This document shows positions 54,008 through 62,773 of a DNA stretch of 64,000 nt, piece by piece. This DNA is from Ignavibacteria bacterium (GTDB lineage Bacteria > Bacteroidota > Ignavibacteria > Tepidaquicellales > Tepidaquicellaceae): NCBI GenBank assembly GCA_019187405.1, contig JABAQZ010000014.1:1-64000 (forward strand), read 5' to 3'. A program made the translations under genes and the position numbers. The notes below the pieces were generated by a model. It was given only the letters and a program-made list of their open reading frames with translations. It was not told the origin of the DNA and made no database searches. Within the stretch, counting starts at the first letter, position 1. The number at the start of each line of letters is the position of its first letter.

Positions 54008-54024
54008 TTCATAAAAACAATATT

Positions 54025-55275
54025 ATGAAAACTGCAAAGTATTATATTTTATTTCTTGCCGGAGTGATTACTTTTTTTAGCACAGCTGGATATTTTTTTA
54101 AGACCGGTAGTTTAAAACAAACCAACGGTAAGAATTTTTATGAATCGCAGGTTTATGACAACAGCAAGATTATCAAATTTGATCATAAACTTCATTCGGT
54201 GGATGCGGAAATCAAATGCGAAGACTGCCACTCAAAAGCTTTAAAGTCTGTAAGTTCAAAAGATAATCTTAATCCCGTGAAAAAAAACTGTGAAAGCTGT
54301 CACGACGTAAAAGATACAAAGCAGTGTAATCTCTGTCATTATGAAAATGTCTTTAAAAAACTCAAAGCATCTGACAGCGAGCTGAACTTTTCGCACAAGC
54401 AGCATGCAAAGGATAAGAATTGTACAGATTGTCATCAGGGAATTGAAAAAGTTAAATTTTCCAAAGAAGCATCAGCGGGATTTGCAAGCATGGAAAGCTG
54501 TTATTCATGCCATAACAATATGAAGGCATCAAACAACTGCGAATCTTGTCATAATAAACTTACAAATCTTGTTCCGAAAGATCATCTAAGAACAAATTTT
54601 CTGAATCAGCATAAATCGGCATCCGGAGTTAATGAAAAGAACAATTGCATGATGTGTCACAGCGATAATTTCTGCCAGGCATGTCATAGTCCTATGAAAT
54701 ACTCCGGGAATAATACAAGAGAAAATTTTTATGCTCCGTATTATACAAAGGAAACAGGCGTAAGGACGGACAGGGAGAAACTTCAGAAGCTGAATACAGC
54801 TCATGATCTGAATTATAAATTTACACACGGACTCGACGCCAGTCAGAAATCATTTGAATGCAAAACCTGTCACGATCCGGTTTCTTTCTGCGCATCATGT
54901 CATCAGAACGGAGGAGATCAGATAACGGGAATTGCTCCATCGAGTCACCTTCAGCCTAACTTTACAACCATCGGAGTAAACACGGGAGGCGGATTGCATT
55001 CAGAGCTTGCAAAGAGAGACATTGAGTCATGCCAGTCATGTCATGATGTGGAAGGAAGGGATCCGGTTTGTATCTCTTGTCATTTTGACAATGACGGAGT
55101 AAAAGGTACAAATCCGAAAACTCATGAATCGGGATATTTAAGCGATGACAAAGGTATCTGGCATGATACGAAAGGCGCGATATGTTATACATGCCATACG
55201 GATCCGAATGCAAGACCTGACGGAATAAGCGGAGTCGGTTTTTGCGGTTACTGTCACGGAAACAGCGGCAGATAA
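54025..55275 (+). CDS. 14-heme c-type cytochrome of conduit module B
   Basis: The 416-residue paralogue of the protein at 49263 has fourteen CxxCH sites in the same order, including the CMMCHSDNFCQACH pair, CKTCHDPVSFCASCH and CYTCHTDPNARPDGISGVGFCGYCH end. The N-terminal hydrophobic segment (YYILFLAGVITFFSTAGYFF) has no cysteine, which supports the view that neither paralogue is a lipoprotein. Distal histidines in FDHKLHS and FSHKQHA are retained. It is predicted to form the electron wire through or under the module B porin. Confidence 0.88.
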   Translation: MKTAKYYILFLAGVITFFSTAGYFFKTGSLKQTNGKNFYESQVYDNSKIIKFDHKLHSVDAEIKCEDCHSKALKSVSSKDNLNPVKKNCESCHDVKDTKQCNLCHYENVFKKLKASDSELNFSHKQHAKDKNCTDCHQGIEKVKFSKEASAGFASMESCYSCHNNMKASNNCESCHNKLTNLVPKDHLRTNFLNQHKSASGVNEKNNCMMCHSDNFCQACHSPMKYSGNNTRENFYAPYYTKETGVRTDREKLQKLNTAHDLNYKFTHGLDASQKSFECKTCHDPVSFCASCHQNGGDQITGIAPSSHLQPNFTTIGVNTGGGLHSELAKRDIESCQSCHDVEGRDPVCISCHFDNDGVKGTNPKTHESGYLSDDKGIWHDTKGAICYTCHTDPNARPDGISGVGFCGYCHGNSGR

Positions 55276-55305
55276 TTTTTTTTTTGAAGTTTAAAAATAC
55301 TGGTT

Positions 55306-56181
55306 ATGAAAAAAATAAATTTACTGTATTTAATTTTCACATTCATAATTGCAATTCCCGTAATTTATCAGGGGTGCAGCGAGACGGAAGATAATCTGGT
55401 TAATTCGCCCGAACTGCTGACACATCCGGACGGCTGGGCTGATACAGCTTCACAGAATTTTCACGGGAAATATATTTTTGACAATAAACAGTGGAATCTG
55501 AAATCATGCAGGAGCTGTCACGGCGGAGATTATGCCGGAGGAACTTCAGGTTCAACTTGTCTTACATGTCATTCGGCATCGGGCGGACCGCAGAATTGCA
55601 GGCTTTGCCACGGAGGTCTGCCGGGAAGATCGAGTCCTCCAAAAGCTTTGAATGGTGAAACTTCCGAAGCTTACATCGGAGTTGGGATGCATGTTTCACA
55701 CATGGACTCGACAAATTATTCAAAACCTGTTGTCTGCAGTGAGTGTCATAAATCATTAACAGAAGGTTTTGACAGTCCCGATCATATCGGTGATAATCCT
55801 GACGGAATTGCTGAAGTAACTTTCGACGTGCTGGCAAAGACGGAAACGTTTTATGAAGGCGGAAGTTTCATGCCGAATCCGGTATGGAATCGCGAAGCTG
55901 TTTCATGCTCAGAATCTTATTGTCATGGAACGTTTAAAGACGGAAATCTTATTGCGTCGCCTGTGTGGACAGATAAACAAAGCGTGAAATGCGGTTCATG
56001 TCACGGCGATCCGGTCAGCGGAAATCCTAATCCTATTCCCAATGGAAATTTCTTTCATCCGCATTATCCGGAATATACAATAAACATCTGCTATCAGTGT
56101 CATGGAGGAGTCATAAACAACGCTGGAGTCATTACTGCACCGGATTTGCACCTTAACGGAGTCGTAAATTTTAACGACTGA
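55306..56181 (+). CDS. 7-heme cytochrome lipoprotein of conduit module B
   Basis: The 291-residue paralogue of the protein at 50540 has a lipobox-like end of its signal peptide (FIIAIPVIYQGC), six CxxCH motifs and a CX4CH (CSESYCH) followed by VKCGSCHGDP. The blocks NFHGKYIFDNKQWNLKSCRSCHGGDYAGG and PPKALNGETSEAYIGVGMH are shared with module A. It is probably the outer-membrane-anchored exit cytochrome of module B. Its stop codon is followed by the terminator at 56220-56260, so it ends the locus. Confidence 0.85.
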   Translation: MKKINLLYLIFTFIIAIPVIYQGCSETEDNLVNSPELLTHPDGWADTASQNFHGKYIFDNKQWNLKSCRSCHGGDYAGGTSGSTCLTCHSASGGPQNCRLCHGGLPGRSSPPKALNGETSEAYIGVGMHVSHMDSTNYSKPVVCSECHKSLTEGFDSPDHIGDNPDGIAEVTFDVLAKTETFYEGGSFMPNPVWNREAVSCSESYCHGTFKDGNLIASPVWTDKQSVKCGSCHGDPVSGNPNPIPNGNFFHPHYPEYTINICYQCHGGVINNAGVITAPDLHLNGVVNFND

Positions 56182-56219
56182 TGTAAAGATTAAGCTACTG
56201 AATAATAAATTATAATTCT

Positions 56220-56260
56220 TCAGACTTCAAAAAGTTTAATACTATTGAAGTCTGATTTTT
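56220..56260 (+). terminator. Intrinsic terminator ending the cytochrome locus
   Basis: An 11-bp stem (TCAGACTTCAA at 56220-56230, TTGAAGTCTGA at 56245-56255) is followed by a T run. It lies 39 bases after the last cytochrome gene, bounding a transcription unit of about 15.2 kb from the sigma-54 promoter at 41059. Confidence 0.85.
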
Positions 56261-56358
56261 TTAATCATAAAAAATTAAAAATAATCTTAATTTAACCGAT
56301 TAAATTTACTATTTTAAAAATAATATATTTTCTCAAACCAAAATTTAACATTTCAAAA

Positions 56359-59307
56359 ATGAAATATTTCATTTCCACCGTTGTTATTTTATTAATTGGA
56401 TTAGTGATATTTAATTACGATAATTCCATTAACAGTCAAAATGATCTTTCGAGATATTATAGCGATAAAGATTACATCGAAGGCGAATTACTTGTCATGT
56501 TTAAATCAGAGACGGACATAGAAAGTTTTCTCAGAAATTATTCCGGTATTGGATTAACGTTAAAAGAAGTACTTGTAAGAGATATGAACATTTATCTTTT
56601 CGGGTACGACATTAATAAATCATCTTCAGTAGATGCTTTGCTTTCTGTAATGCGTAACAATAGCGTTGAAATAGCCCAGTTCAATCACAGATTTTATGAA
56701 AGAGTAATGCCTCCTGTTTTCCCAAACGATGCAAGGTTCGGCGAGCAATGGGATAAGCATAATACGGGACAGAACGGCGGAACCCCCGATGCTGACATTG
56801 ACGCACCGGAAGCCTGGGAAGTATCTACCGGCGGAATAACTTCGCTTGGAGATACGATAGTTGTTGCTATAGTTGACGGCGGTCAGCAGATAGATCATCA
56901 GGATCTGGATACTTGGAGAAACTGGGGAGAGATTCCAGGAAATTCAATTGATGATGACGGCAACGGATACATTGATGACATCAACGGTTGGAATGCGGGA
57001 AGCAACAACGGCACAATCCCTGCAAATCAGCACGGCACGCATTGTGCGGGAATTGCAGGAGCAAAAGGAAATAATTCGCAGGGAATTGCCGGCGTTAACT
57101 GGAAACTAAAAACCATGCCGGTTGTTTACGGTTCTGCGACCGAAGCAAATGCCGTGAAAGCTTACGGATATGTATTGAAACAAAGAAAGATTTATAATCA
57201 GACAAACGGAACTCAAGGGGCGTATGTAGTTTCGACAAATTCATCATGGGGAATCGACAACGGGCAGCCGTCTAATTATCCATTATGGTGTGCAATGTAT
57301 GACTCACTTGGAGTTGCAGGAATCTTAAGCGCAGGCGCAGGTCCTAATAACAACGTAAACATCGACGTTGTCGGAGATATGCCTACTACGTGTCCGAGCT
57401 ATTATATGATAGCAGTTACCAATACGACAAACACTGACGCAAAAAATTCCGGTGCCGGTTACGGACCGATTAACATGGATATCGGCGCTCCCGGAACGAG
57501 CATACTTTCGACGATTCCTACGAACAGTTATGGCAATCTTACCGGAACTTCCATGGCAACTCCGCAGGTTGCAGGTGCGGTAGGATTAATGCATGCCGCT
57601 GCGGGTTCGGTATTCATTCAACTCGGAAGATCGAGACCTGATTCGCTTGCAAAGCTTTTTAAAGAATATATAATGTCAACTGTTGATACGCTCCCATCAT
57701 TGCAGAATATAATTTTATCAAAAGGAAGACTGAACTTATCCAAGCTTGTAAATAAAGTGAAGATAACAAACGTTCCTGTTTTGAATCCGTTTAATCTTCA
57801 GTCGCCGACTACCGGCATAACCTTTACCACTTATCCCAATTCATCACAGACACTTACATTCAACTGGGACACATGCGCTACGGGAGCAGAATACAAATGG
57901 ATATTAGGATCGCCAACGATAGGAACGAGAGTGATGCAGATACTCACGGGAATAAATTCCATTACATTTACATCAGGTCAGCTTGACAACATGCTCGCAG
58001 GTTTGGGAGTAAATCAGGGACAGACATACGGAGCTCAATGGACAATTTATGCATACAGACAACTTCCGTCTGTTGATTCACTATCTGCAGCAAACGGACC
58101 AAGGGTAATTTATCTGCAAAGGGGAGTACCGCCTCTTACTTCTTTTAATCTGATATCACCTCCGTCCGGAATTACAGTTCAGACAACACCGAATGAATTA
58201 TCAAACATGACGACAGTGTGGTCTCGTTCAGGTCAGGGCGTAAAATTCAAATGGATGTTTGCTTATCCGAATTTCAGTTCACCAGCAAACATTAAAAAAA
58301 TAATTCAATCTGACAACAACGGATATGATACCGTTGCAAATATCAGAAAATCCATTCTTGATTCGGTTGCCGCAAACCTCGGAGCGGGAGTCAGCGATTC
58401 CATTACAGGGCAATGGAGAGTTTATGCATACAGTTTGAATGATTCGCTTGCTTCGACGCAGACGAATACGCTGACAATCAGAAGGCTTCCGATCAGCACG
58501 GTAATTATCGGAACAGGTACTGCGGATGAATCTTATCCGATAAACAGATATTACAATTATTACAGATGGCAGACTATTTATCTTGGATCTGAAATTAATA
58601 CGACGGGACAAATCAGAAAAATAAAGTTTTATCAGAATAACAGTGTGGGAGGAGTGACGAGTGAAAACCTGCGCGTATTCATGAAGCTTACCACAGACCA
58701 GCTTCTGCCAACGGGTAACTGGGATACAGTCGGTATGACTATGGTATTCAACGGTTCGATTACCAGCTTGTCTTCACCTGGTTGGAGTGAAATTAGTTTA
58801 TCAACACCGTTTATGTATAACAATTCACAGAATCTGATGATTGCGATATGCCGAGATTATCAGCAGTATGTCAGTACATATCCGAGATATGCATATTCAA
58901 GCACAACTTCAAATTACAGAACAAGGCGGGCACAGAGCGATACGCAGTATCCTGCGAGTCTGACGCAGAGCTATAACAGGGCAAACATTCAGTTAGAAAT
59001 CAACCTGATAACGGGAATGGAATCCAATACAGTTTCAATACCGCAGGTGTATTCATTATCGCAGAATTATCCGAATCCGTTTAATCCAGAGACGAAGATA
59101 AAATATTCACTGCCAAAGCAGTCTGTAGTGAAGATAAAGATTTACGACATGCTCGGAAAGGAAGTGATGACGCTTGTAAACGGTCAGCTGAATGCGGGAA
59201 GTTATGAAGCGACATTCAGCGGTGTCAATCTTTCGAGCGGTGTTTATTTCTACAAGATGGAGACGCCGGAATTTACGGACATTAAGCGCATGGTGCTGAT
59301 AAAATGA
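56359..59307 (+). CDS. Subtilase-family (S8) protease, T9SS-sorted
   Basis: The 982-residue protein has a signal anchor (STVVILLIGLVIF), an inhibitor-like propeptide (GELLVMFKSETDIESFL), and an S8 catalytic domain with Asp173 (AIVDGG), His225 (HGTHCAG) and Ser398 (GTSMATP). The usual oxyanion-hole AGN motif reads SAGAGPN, so the Asn is displaced, which may mean altered activity or a family variant. Two Fn3-like domains follow (about 480-740), then a jelly-roll-like region and a T9SS type A sorting domain (NYPNPFNPETKIKYSLP to IKRMVLIK). It is exported to the cell surface. The gene follows the cytochrome terminator and has its own 178-bp upstream region. Confidence 0.9.
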   Translation: MKYFISTVVILLIGLVIFNYDNSINSQNDLSRYYSDKDYIEGELLVMFKSETDIESFLRNYSGIGLTLKEVLVRDMNIYLFGYDINKSSSVDALLSVMRNNSVEIAQFNHRFYERVMPPVFPNDARFGEQWDKHNTGQNGGTPDADIDAPEAWEVSTGGITSLGDTIVVAIVDGGQQIDHQDLDTWRNWGEIPGNSIDDDGNGYIDDINGWNAGSNNGTIPANQHGTHCAGIAGAKGNNSQGIAGVNWKLKTMPVVYGSATEANAVKAYGYVLKQRKIYNQTNGTQGAYVVSTNSSWGIDNGQPSNYPLWCAMYDSLGVAGILSAGAGPNNNVNIDVVGDMPTTCPSYYMIAVTNTTNTDAKNSGAGYGPINMDIGAPGTSILSTIPTNSYGNLTGTSMATPQVAGAVGLMHAAAGSVFIQLGRSRPDSLAKLFKEYIMSTVDTLPSLQNIILSKGRLNLSKLVNKVKITNVPVLNPFNLQSPTTGITFTTYPNSSQTLTFNWDTCATGAEYKWILGSPTIGTRVMQILTGINSITFTSGQLDNMLAGLGVNQGQTYGAQWTIYAYRQLPSVDSLSAANGPRVIYLQRGVPPLTSFNLISPPSGITVQTTPNELSNMTTVWSRSGQGVKFKWMFAYPNFSSPANIKKIIQSDNNGYDTVANIRKSILDSVAANLGAGVSDSITGQWRVYAYSLNDSLASTQTNTLTIRRLPISTVIIGTGTADESYPINRYYNYYRWQTIYLGSEINTTGQIRKIKFYQNNSVGGVTSENLRVFMKLTTDQLLPTGNWDTVGMTMVFNGSITSLSSPGWSEISLSTPFMYNNSQNLMIAICRDYQQYVSTYPRYAYSSTTSNYRTRRAQSDTQYPASLTQSYNRANIQLEINLITGMESNTVSIPQVYSLSQNYPNPFNPETKIKYSLPKQSVVKIKIYDMLGKEVMTLVNGQLNAGSYEATFSGVNLSSGVYFYKMETPEFTDIKRMVLIK

Positions 59308-59336
59308 CCTGTCTGAAAAATATATAATTTGAAAAT

Positions 59337-59370
59337 TCCCGTTGTGAAAAATTACGACGGGATTTTTTTT
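59337..59370 (+). terminator. Intrinsic terminator after the subtilase gene
   Basis: TCCCGTTGT (59337-59345) pairs with ACGACGGGA (59354-59362, one G-U) and is followed by eight T. It lies 30 bases after the stop codon. Confidence 0.78.
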
Positions 59371-59491
59371 GAGGAAACAATCATATAAAATAATACACAA
59401 AATTTATTCAAATTTTACAAGGTAATCTTGAAACCGATTGATGTTTGAATAACATATTGATAAGTTGTTTTAACAATTCACATAGTATAAT

Positions 59492-60664
59492 ATGAGCAAT
59501 GAGAAAGCAAATTTTCTTGAACAGCTGAAATCAGGAATAAAAAGAAATACATTTATCAGATTAAAATTCGGCAAGTATAAAGGCGGCGATCCTGAATTTG
59601 AAACTTCAGTTGTAACAAGAATTAAGACCAAAGAAGGCGAAAGACTTTCGTTTAATTTCAAATACAGGACAAAGGATATCGTAAAAAATTATGAATTTGA
59701 AAAAGGCATTAAACTAACGGATGAAATTCTCGGGAAAGATTTCTTCAGCGCAACTTTGTTTACATCCGAAAAGGATTACACCATAGATTATTCAAAAAAA
59801 AGAATTCCAATACTACACACAAAAAAGCCATCTCTGCAGCAAGCCGAAATCAAACAGCACAATATTGAAAAATCAAGATTCATAAATTCATCAGCCGCGT
59901 ATCTGAATCTGCTCGGCATTACTTCACGTGAGGGCAATGTCAAGGCAGACAAATATGATAAGTTCAGACAGGTGGATAAGTTTATCGAAATACTTGATTC
60001 ATTAGTCAGGTCAGCCTCGGTTGCTGCCAAAGATAAAGTCAAAATTATCGATATGGGTTCCGGTAAGAGTTATCTTTCTTTTGCAATGTATGATTACTTT
60101 GCAAACTCATTGAAGAAACATACCGATGTGCTTGGCATTGAACAAAGAGAGGATCTGGTTAAAGTAAGCAATGATGCAGCCCGAAAATGCGGATATGACG
60201 GACTGAAGTTTGTAAAAAGAGAAATAGATAAATTTAAATTTGAGAAGACGGACATTGCAGTTGCTCTTCATGCCTGCGATATAGCTACTGATGATGCAAT
60301 TAAGTCGGCAGTCGATGCGGATGCGGAAATTATAATACTTGCTCCCTGCTGTCAGAAATATTTGAGAAAGCAAATGCGAATTCCGGATGAGCTGAAAGGA
60401 ATATTTAAATACGGAATACATGAGGAGCGGCTTGCAGTAATGCTTACCGATGGGCTGCGCGCAATGATGCTTGAATATTTCGGTTACTCAGCAAAGGTAT
60501 TTGAATTTATTTCTACCGAGCATACTGCAAGGAATACAATGATTACTGCGGTAAAAAAAAGTAAACTGGATATTAAATCAATAGTTAAAAAGCAGGAAAT
60601 TGAAGCGATAAAAAGTAAATTCGGTATAAGTAATTTTTATCTCGACAAAATTATGATATTGTAA
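59492..60664 (+). CDS. Class I SAM-dependent methyltransferase-like protein
   Basis: The 390-residue cytosolic protein has an N-terminal domain of about 130 residues (FLEQLKSGIKRNTFIRLKFGKYKGG...). The SAM-binding Rossmann part follows: KVKIIDMGSGKSYLSFAMYDYF as motif I, VLGIEQREDLVKVSNDAARKCGYDGLKFV, VALHACDIATDDAI and LAPCCQKYLRKQM. This last CC motif is typical of the Methyltransf_32 group seen in GSTCD-like and SAM-binding proteins of unknown target. Substrate unknown. No neighbouring gene gives a hint; it precedes ferritin by 69 bases. Confidence 0.78.
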   Translation: MSNEKANFLEQLKSGIKRNTFIRLKFGKYKGGDPEFETSVVTRIKTKEGERLSFNFKYRTKDIVKNYEFEKGIKLTDEILGKDFFSATLFTSEKDYTIDYSKKRIPILHTKKPSLQQAEIKQHNIEKSRFINSSAAYLNLLGITSREGNVKADKYDKFRQVDKFIEILDSLVRSASVAAKDKVKIIDMGSGKSYLSFAMYDYFANSLKKHTDVLGIEQREDLVKVSNDAARKCGYDGLKFVKREIDKFKFEKTDIAVALHACDIATDDAIKSAVDADAEIIILAPCCQKYLRKQMRIPDELKGIFKYGIHEERLAVMLTDGLRAMMLEYFGYSAKVFEFISTEHTARNTMITAVKKSKLDIKSIVKKQEIEAIKSKFGISNFYLDKIMIL

Positions 60665-60733
60665 AAATAAAATATCATTTCAAGTAAATTGTCAATTGTT
60701 TAAATTCAAATCAAAAAACTATCAGGAGAAAAC

Positions 60734-61237
60734 ATGCTAACAAAGAAATTGCAGGATGCATTAAACAAACAAATCAACAGGGAATTTTTTTCCGAATATT
60801 TATATCTTTCCATGTCGGCATATCTCGAATCAATAGAGATGGAAGGGTTTGCAAATTATTTCAATATACAGGCTCAGGAAGAACATTTTCATGCGATGAA
60901 AATGTTTAATTTTGTTCATGACAAAGGCGGAAGAGTAATACTCAAACCTCTTGGAGAGCCGAAGGCAAATTTTAAATCTGTACTTGAAGTAATAGAAGAA
61001 GCTCTCGAACATGAGAGATACATTACAAAAAGCATTAACGAGCTGATGGACGTGGCAATTAAGGAAAACGATCACTCCGTGAAAAGCTTTCTCGAATGGT
61101 ATGTAGATGAACAGGTAGAGGAAGAAGCCACAATGTCAAAACTCATTGCAAAGCTTAAGCTGATAAACGGTGAAGGGCTGGGACTTCTCACTTTGGACAA
61201 TGAACTCGGGCAGAGAAAATATACGCCGGAAGAATAA
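60734..61237 (+). CDS. Ferritin (non-heme, bacterial type)
   Basis: The 167-residue protein is a bacterial ferritin of the FtnA type: LNKQINREFFSEYLYLSMSAYLESIEMEGFANYFNIQAQEEHFHAMKMFNFV supplies the ferroxidase ligands (Glu, Glu-x-x-His), and EWYVDEQVEEEATMSKLI gives the second pair. It oxidises Fe(II) and stores Fe(III) in a 24-mer. Strong Shine-Dalgarno AGGAG at 60724-60728 suggests good expression. Its position 4.5 kb from the multiheme locus and its value for heme or iron economy make a link attractive, but there is no direct evidence. Confidence 0.93.
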   Translation: MLTKKLQDALNKQINREFFSEYLYLSMSAYLESIEMEGFANYFNIQAQEEHFHAMKMFNFVHDKGGRVILKPLGEPKANFKSVLEVIEEALEHERYITKSINELMDVAIKENDHSVKSFLEWYVDEQVEEEATMSKLIAKLKLINGEGLGLLTLDNELGQRKYTPEE

Positions 61238-61277
61238 AACCGATTAAGAGAGTAATTCCGGTTTTCATTATTTTTTA
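61237..61277 (+). terminator. Probable intrinsic terminator after ferritin
   Basis: AAAACCG-ATTA (61237-61247) pairs with TAATTCCGGTTTT (61253-61265) with a 2-base bulge, followed by a T-rich stretch ('cattattttttaa'). It lies at the end of the ferritin gene. The bulge and short pure T run make the call tentative. Confidence 0.5.
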
Positions 61278-61301
61278 ATTTAACAAAAGGAGAAATATAT
61301 A

Positions 61302-62633
61302 ATGAAAAAAGTTATATCAGTTATTATTATATTTCTGGCTTTTCAGAATAATGGCAATGCTCAAAGCGGATGGCAGATACAGCAAAGCAGTGTTAGTCTA
61401 AACTTAAAAGCAGTTTGCTTTATAAATTCCAATACCGGCTGGACAGCCGGAGACAGCGGAGTAATATTGAAGACGACTAACGGCGGACTTAATTGGATCA
61501 GACAAAACAGCAATACAAATAAACCTTTATCGCACATTACTTTCATTGATTCTCAAAACGGAGTTGCAGCCGGCAGTAGTTATGAATATAATCCATGGTG
61601 TTTTGAAAGACTTGTTATGCTTGCCACAACAAACGGCGGAACTGTGTGGAATGTAATCTTTGATCAGCTGAGCAGTAAACTGCATGACTTGATCTCAATA
61701 TCAAGTGATATGTATGCAGCTTATGAAGGAAGAGACATTCAGTGTCTTGAAACAACCGGATTCATTACTAAATCTTTAAACGGCGGATACAACTGGCTTT
61801 ATTCTCTCGGTACAAATTATGGTTACAAATCAATTTCTTTTATAAATGTTAATACAGGCTGGGCAACAGGCGAATATACTACTGATTTTGGATTAAGGGT
61901 CAAGCAGCTTATAAAAACCACAGACTCTGGATTAAACTGGTTTACAATCAGAAGCGATACAAATTTTTTTGTACCGGAAAGCAAGTTAAGATTTTATAGT
62001 CCGTCAACAGGTTATAAAATAAGCGGTTCTTTGATTAAAACCACTGACGGAGGTTACAACTGGTTGCTTACTGACAGCATGATGACTTTGGGAGTGAGGT
62101 CTTTTGCTTTCCTGAATCCGGATACCGGATGGTGTGCAGTTTCCGGAGGAAACATTATCAGAACAAACAACGGAGGAACATCGTGGAGTTTGCAAACTAA
62201 TTATCAAACTCATTCATTAAACTCCATTTATATGATTAATAAAGATACGGGATACATAGCTTGTTCAGGCGGCGTAATTTTAAAAACCATAACAGGAGGC
62301 TTGACAGGAACAGCAAGCATTACCGAAAATGTTCCTTCTACATTTAAGCTGTATCAGAATTTTCCTAACCCGTTTAATCCTTCTACAAAAATCATATTTG
62401 ATATATACAATAATTCAAATAGAACCGGTAAGAATGTTGTACTCATAGTTTATGATGTACTCGGTAATGAAACAGCTTTGCTGGTAAATGAATCGCTTAC
62501 AGCCGGAAGTTATGAAATAGATTTTCCGGCAAAAGAAAATAACGGAGAAAATAATCTTAGCGGAGGAGTTTATTTTTACAAACTTACAGTAGGAAATTTT
62601 TCAGAAACAAAAAGGATGATTTATTTAAAATAG
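61302..62633 (+). CDS. Ycf48-like beta-propeller protein, T9SS-sorted
   Basis: The 443-residue protein has a signal peptide (VISVIIIFLAFQNNGNAQ). About six 'KTTNGGLNW' or 'RTNNGGTSW' repeats with NTGW elements (VNTGWATGEY, PDTGWCAVSGG) form a Ycf48/BNR-like seven-bladed propeller. A T9SS type A sorting domain closes it (YQNFPNPFNPSTKIIFDI to ETKRMIYLK). It is expected on the surface or released. Ycf48-like blades in such proteins are binding scaffolds; the ligand is unknown. Shine-Dalgarno AAGGAG at 61287-61292 is good. Terminator 62668-62708 follows. Confidence 0.87.
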   Translation: MKKVISVIIIFLAFQNNGNAQSGWQIQQSSVSLNLKAVCFINSNTGWTAGDSGVILKTTNGGLNWIRQNSNTNKPLSHITFIDSQNGVAAGSSYEYNPWCFERLVMLATTNGGTVWNVIFDQLSSKLHDLISISSDMYAAYEGRDIQCLETTGFITKSLNGGYNWLYSLGTNYGYKSISFINVNTGWATGEYTTDFGLRVKQLIKTTDSGLNWFTIRSDTNFFVPESKLRFYSPSTGYKISGSLIKTTDGGYNWLLTDSMMTLGVRSFAFLNPDTGWCAVSGGNIIRTNNGGTSWSLQTNYQTHSLNSIYMINKDTGYIACSGGVILKTITGGLTGTASITENVPSTFKLYQNFPNPFNPSTKIIFDIYNNSNRTGKNVVLIVYDVLGNETALLVNESLTAGSYEIDFPAKENNGENNLSGGVYFYKLTVGNFSETKRMIYLK

Positions 62634-62667
62634 ATTTTTAAAAAAAAACTTTAGCTTAAGTCATATT

Positions 62668-62708
62668 AGCCGGATTAAACAAATTTTTCTAATCCGGCTT
62701 TTTTTTTA
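62668..62708 (+). terminator. Intrinsic terminator after the Ycf48-like gene
   Basis: AGCCGGATTA (62668-62677) pairs perfectly with TAATCCGGCT (62690-62699), followed by nine or ten T. Confidence 0.9.
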
Positions 62709-62773
62709 ATTGGCTTCTTCATTTCTAATCAAATCCGCATTCGCTATTTTACATTTAACAAAACTCACATTAA

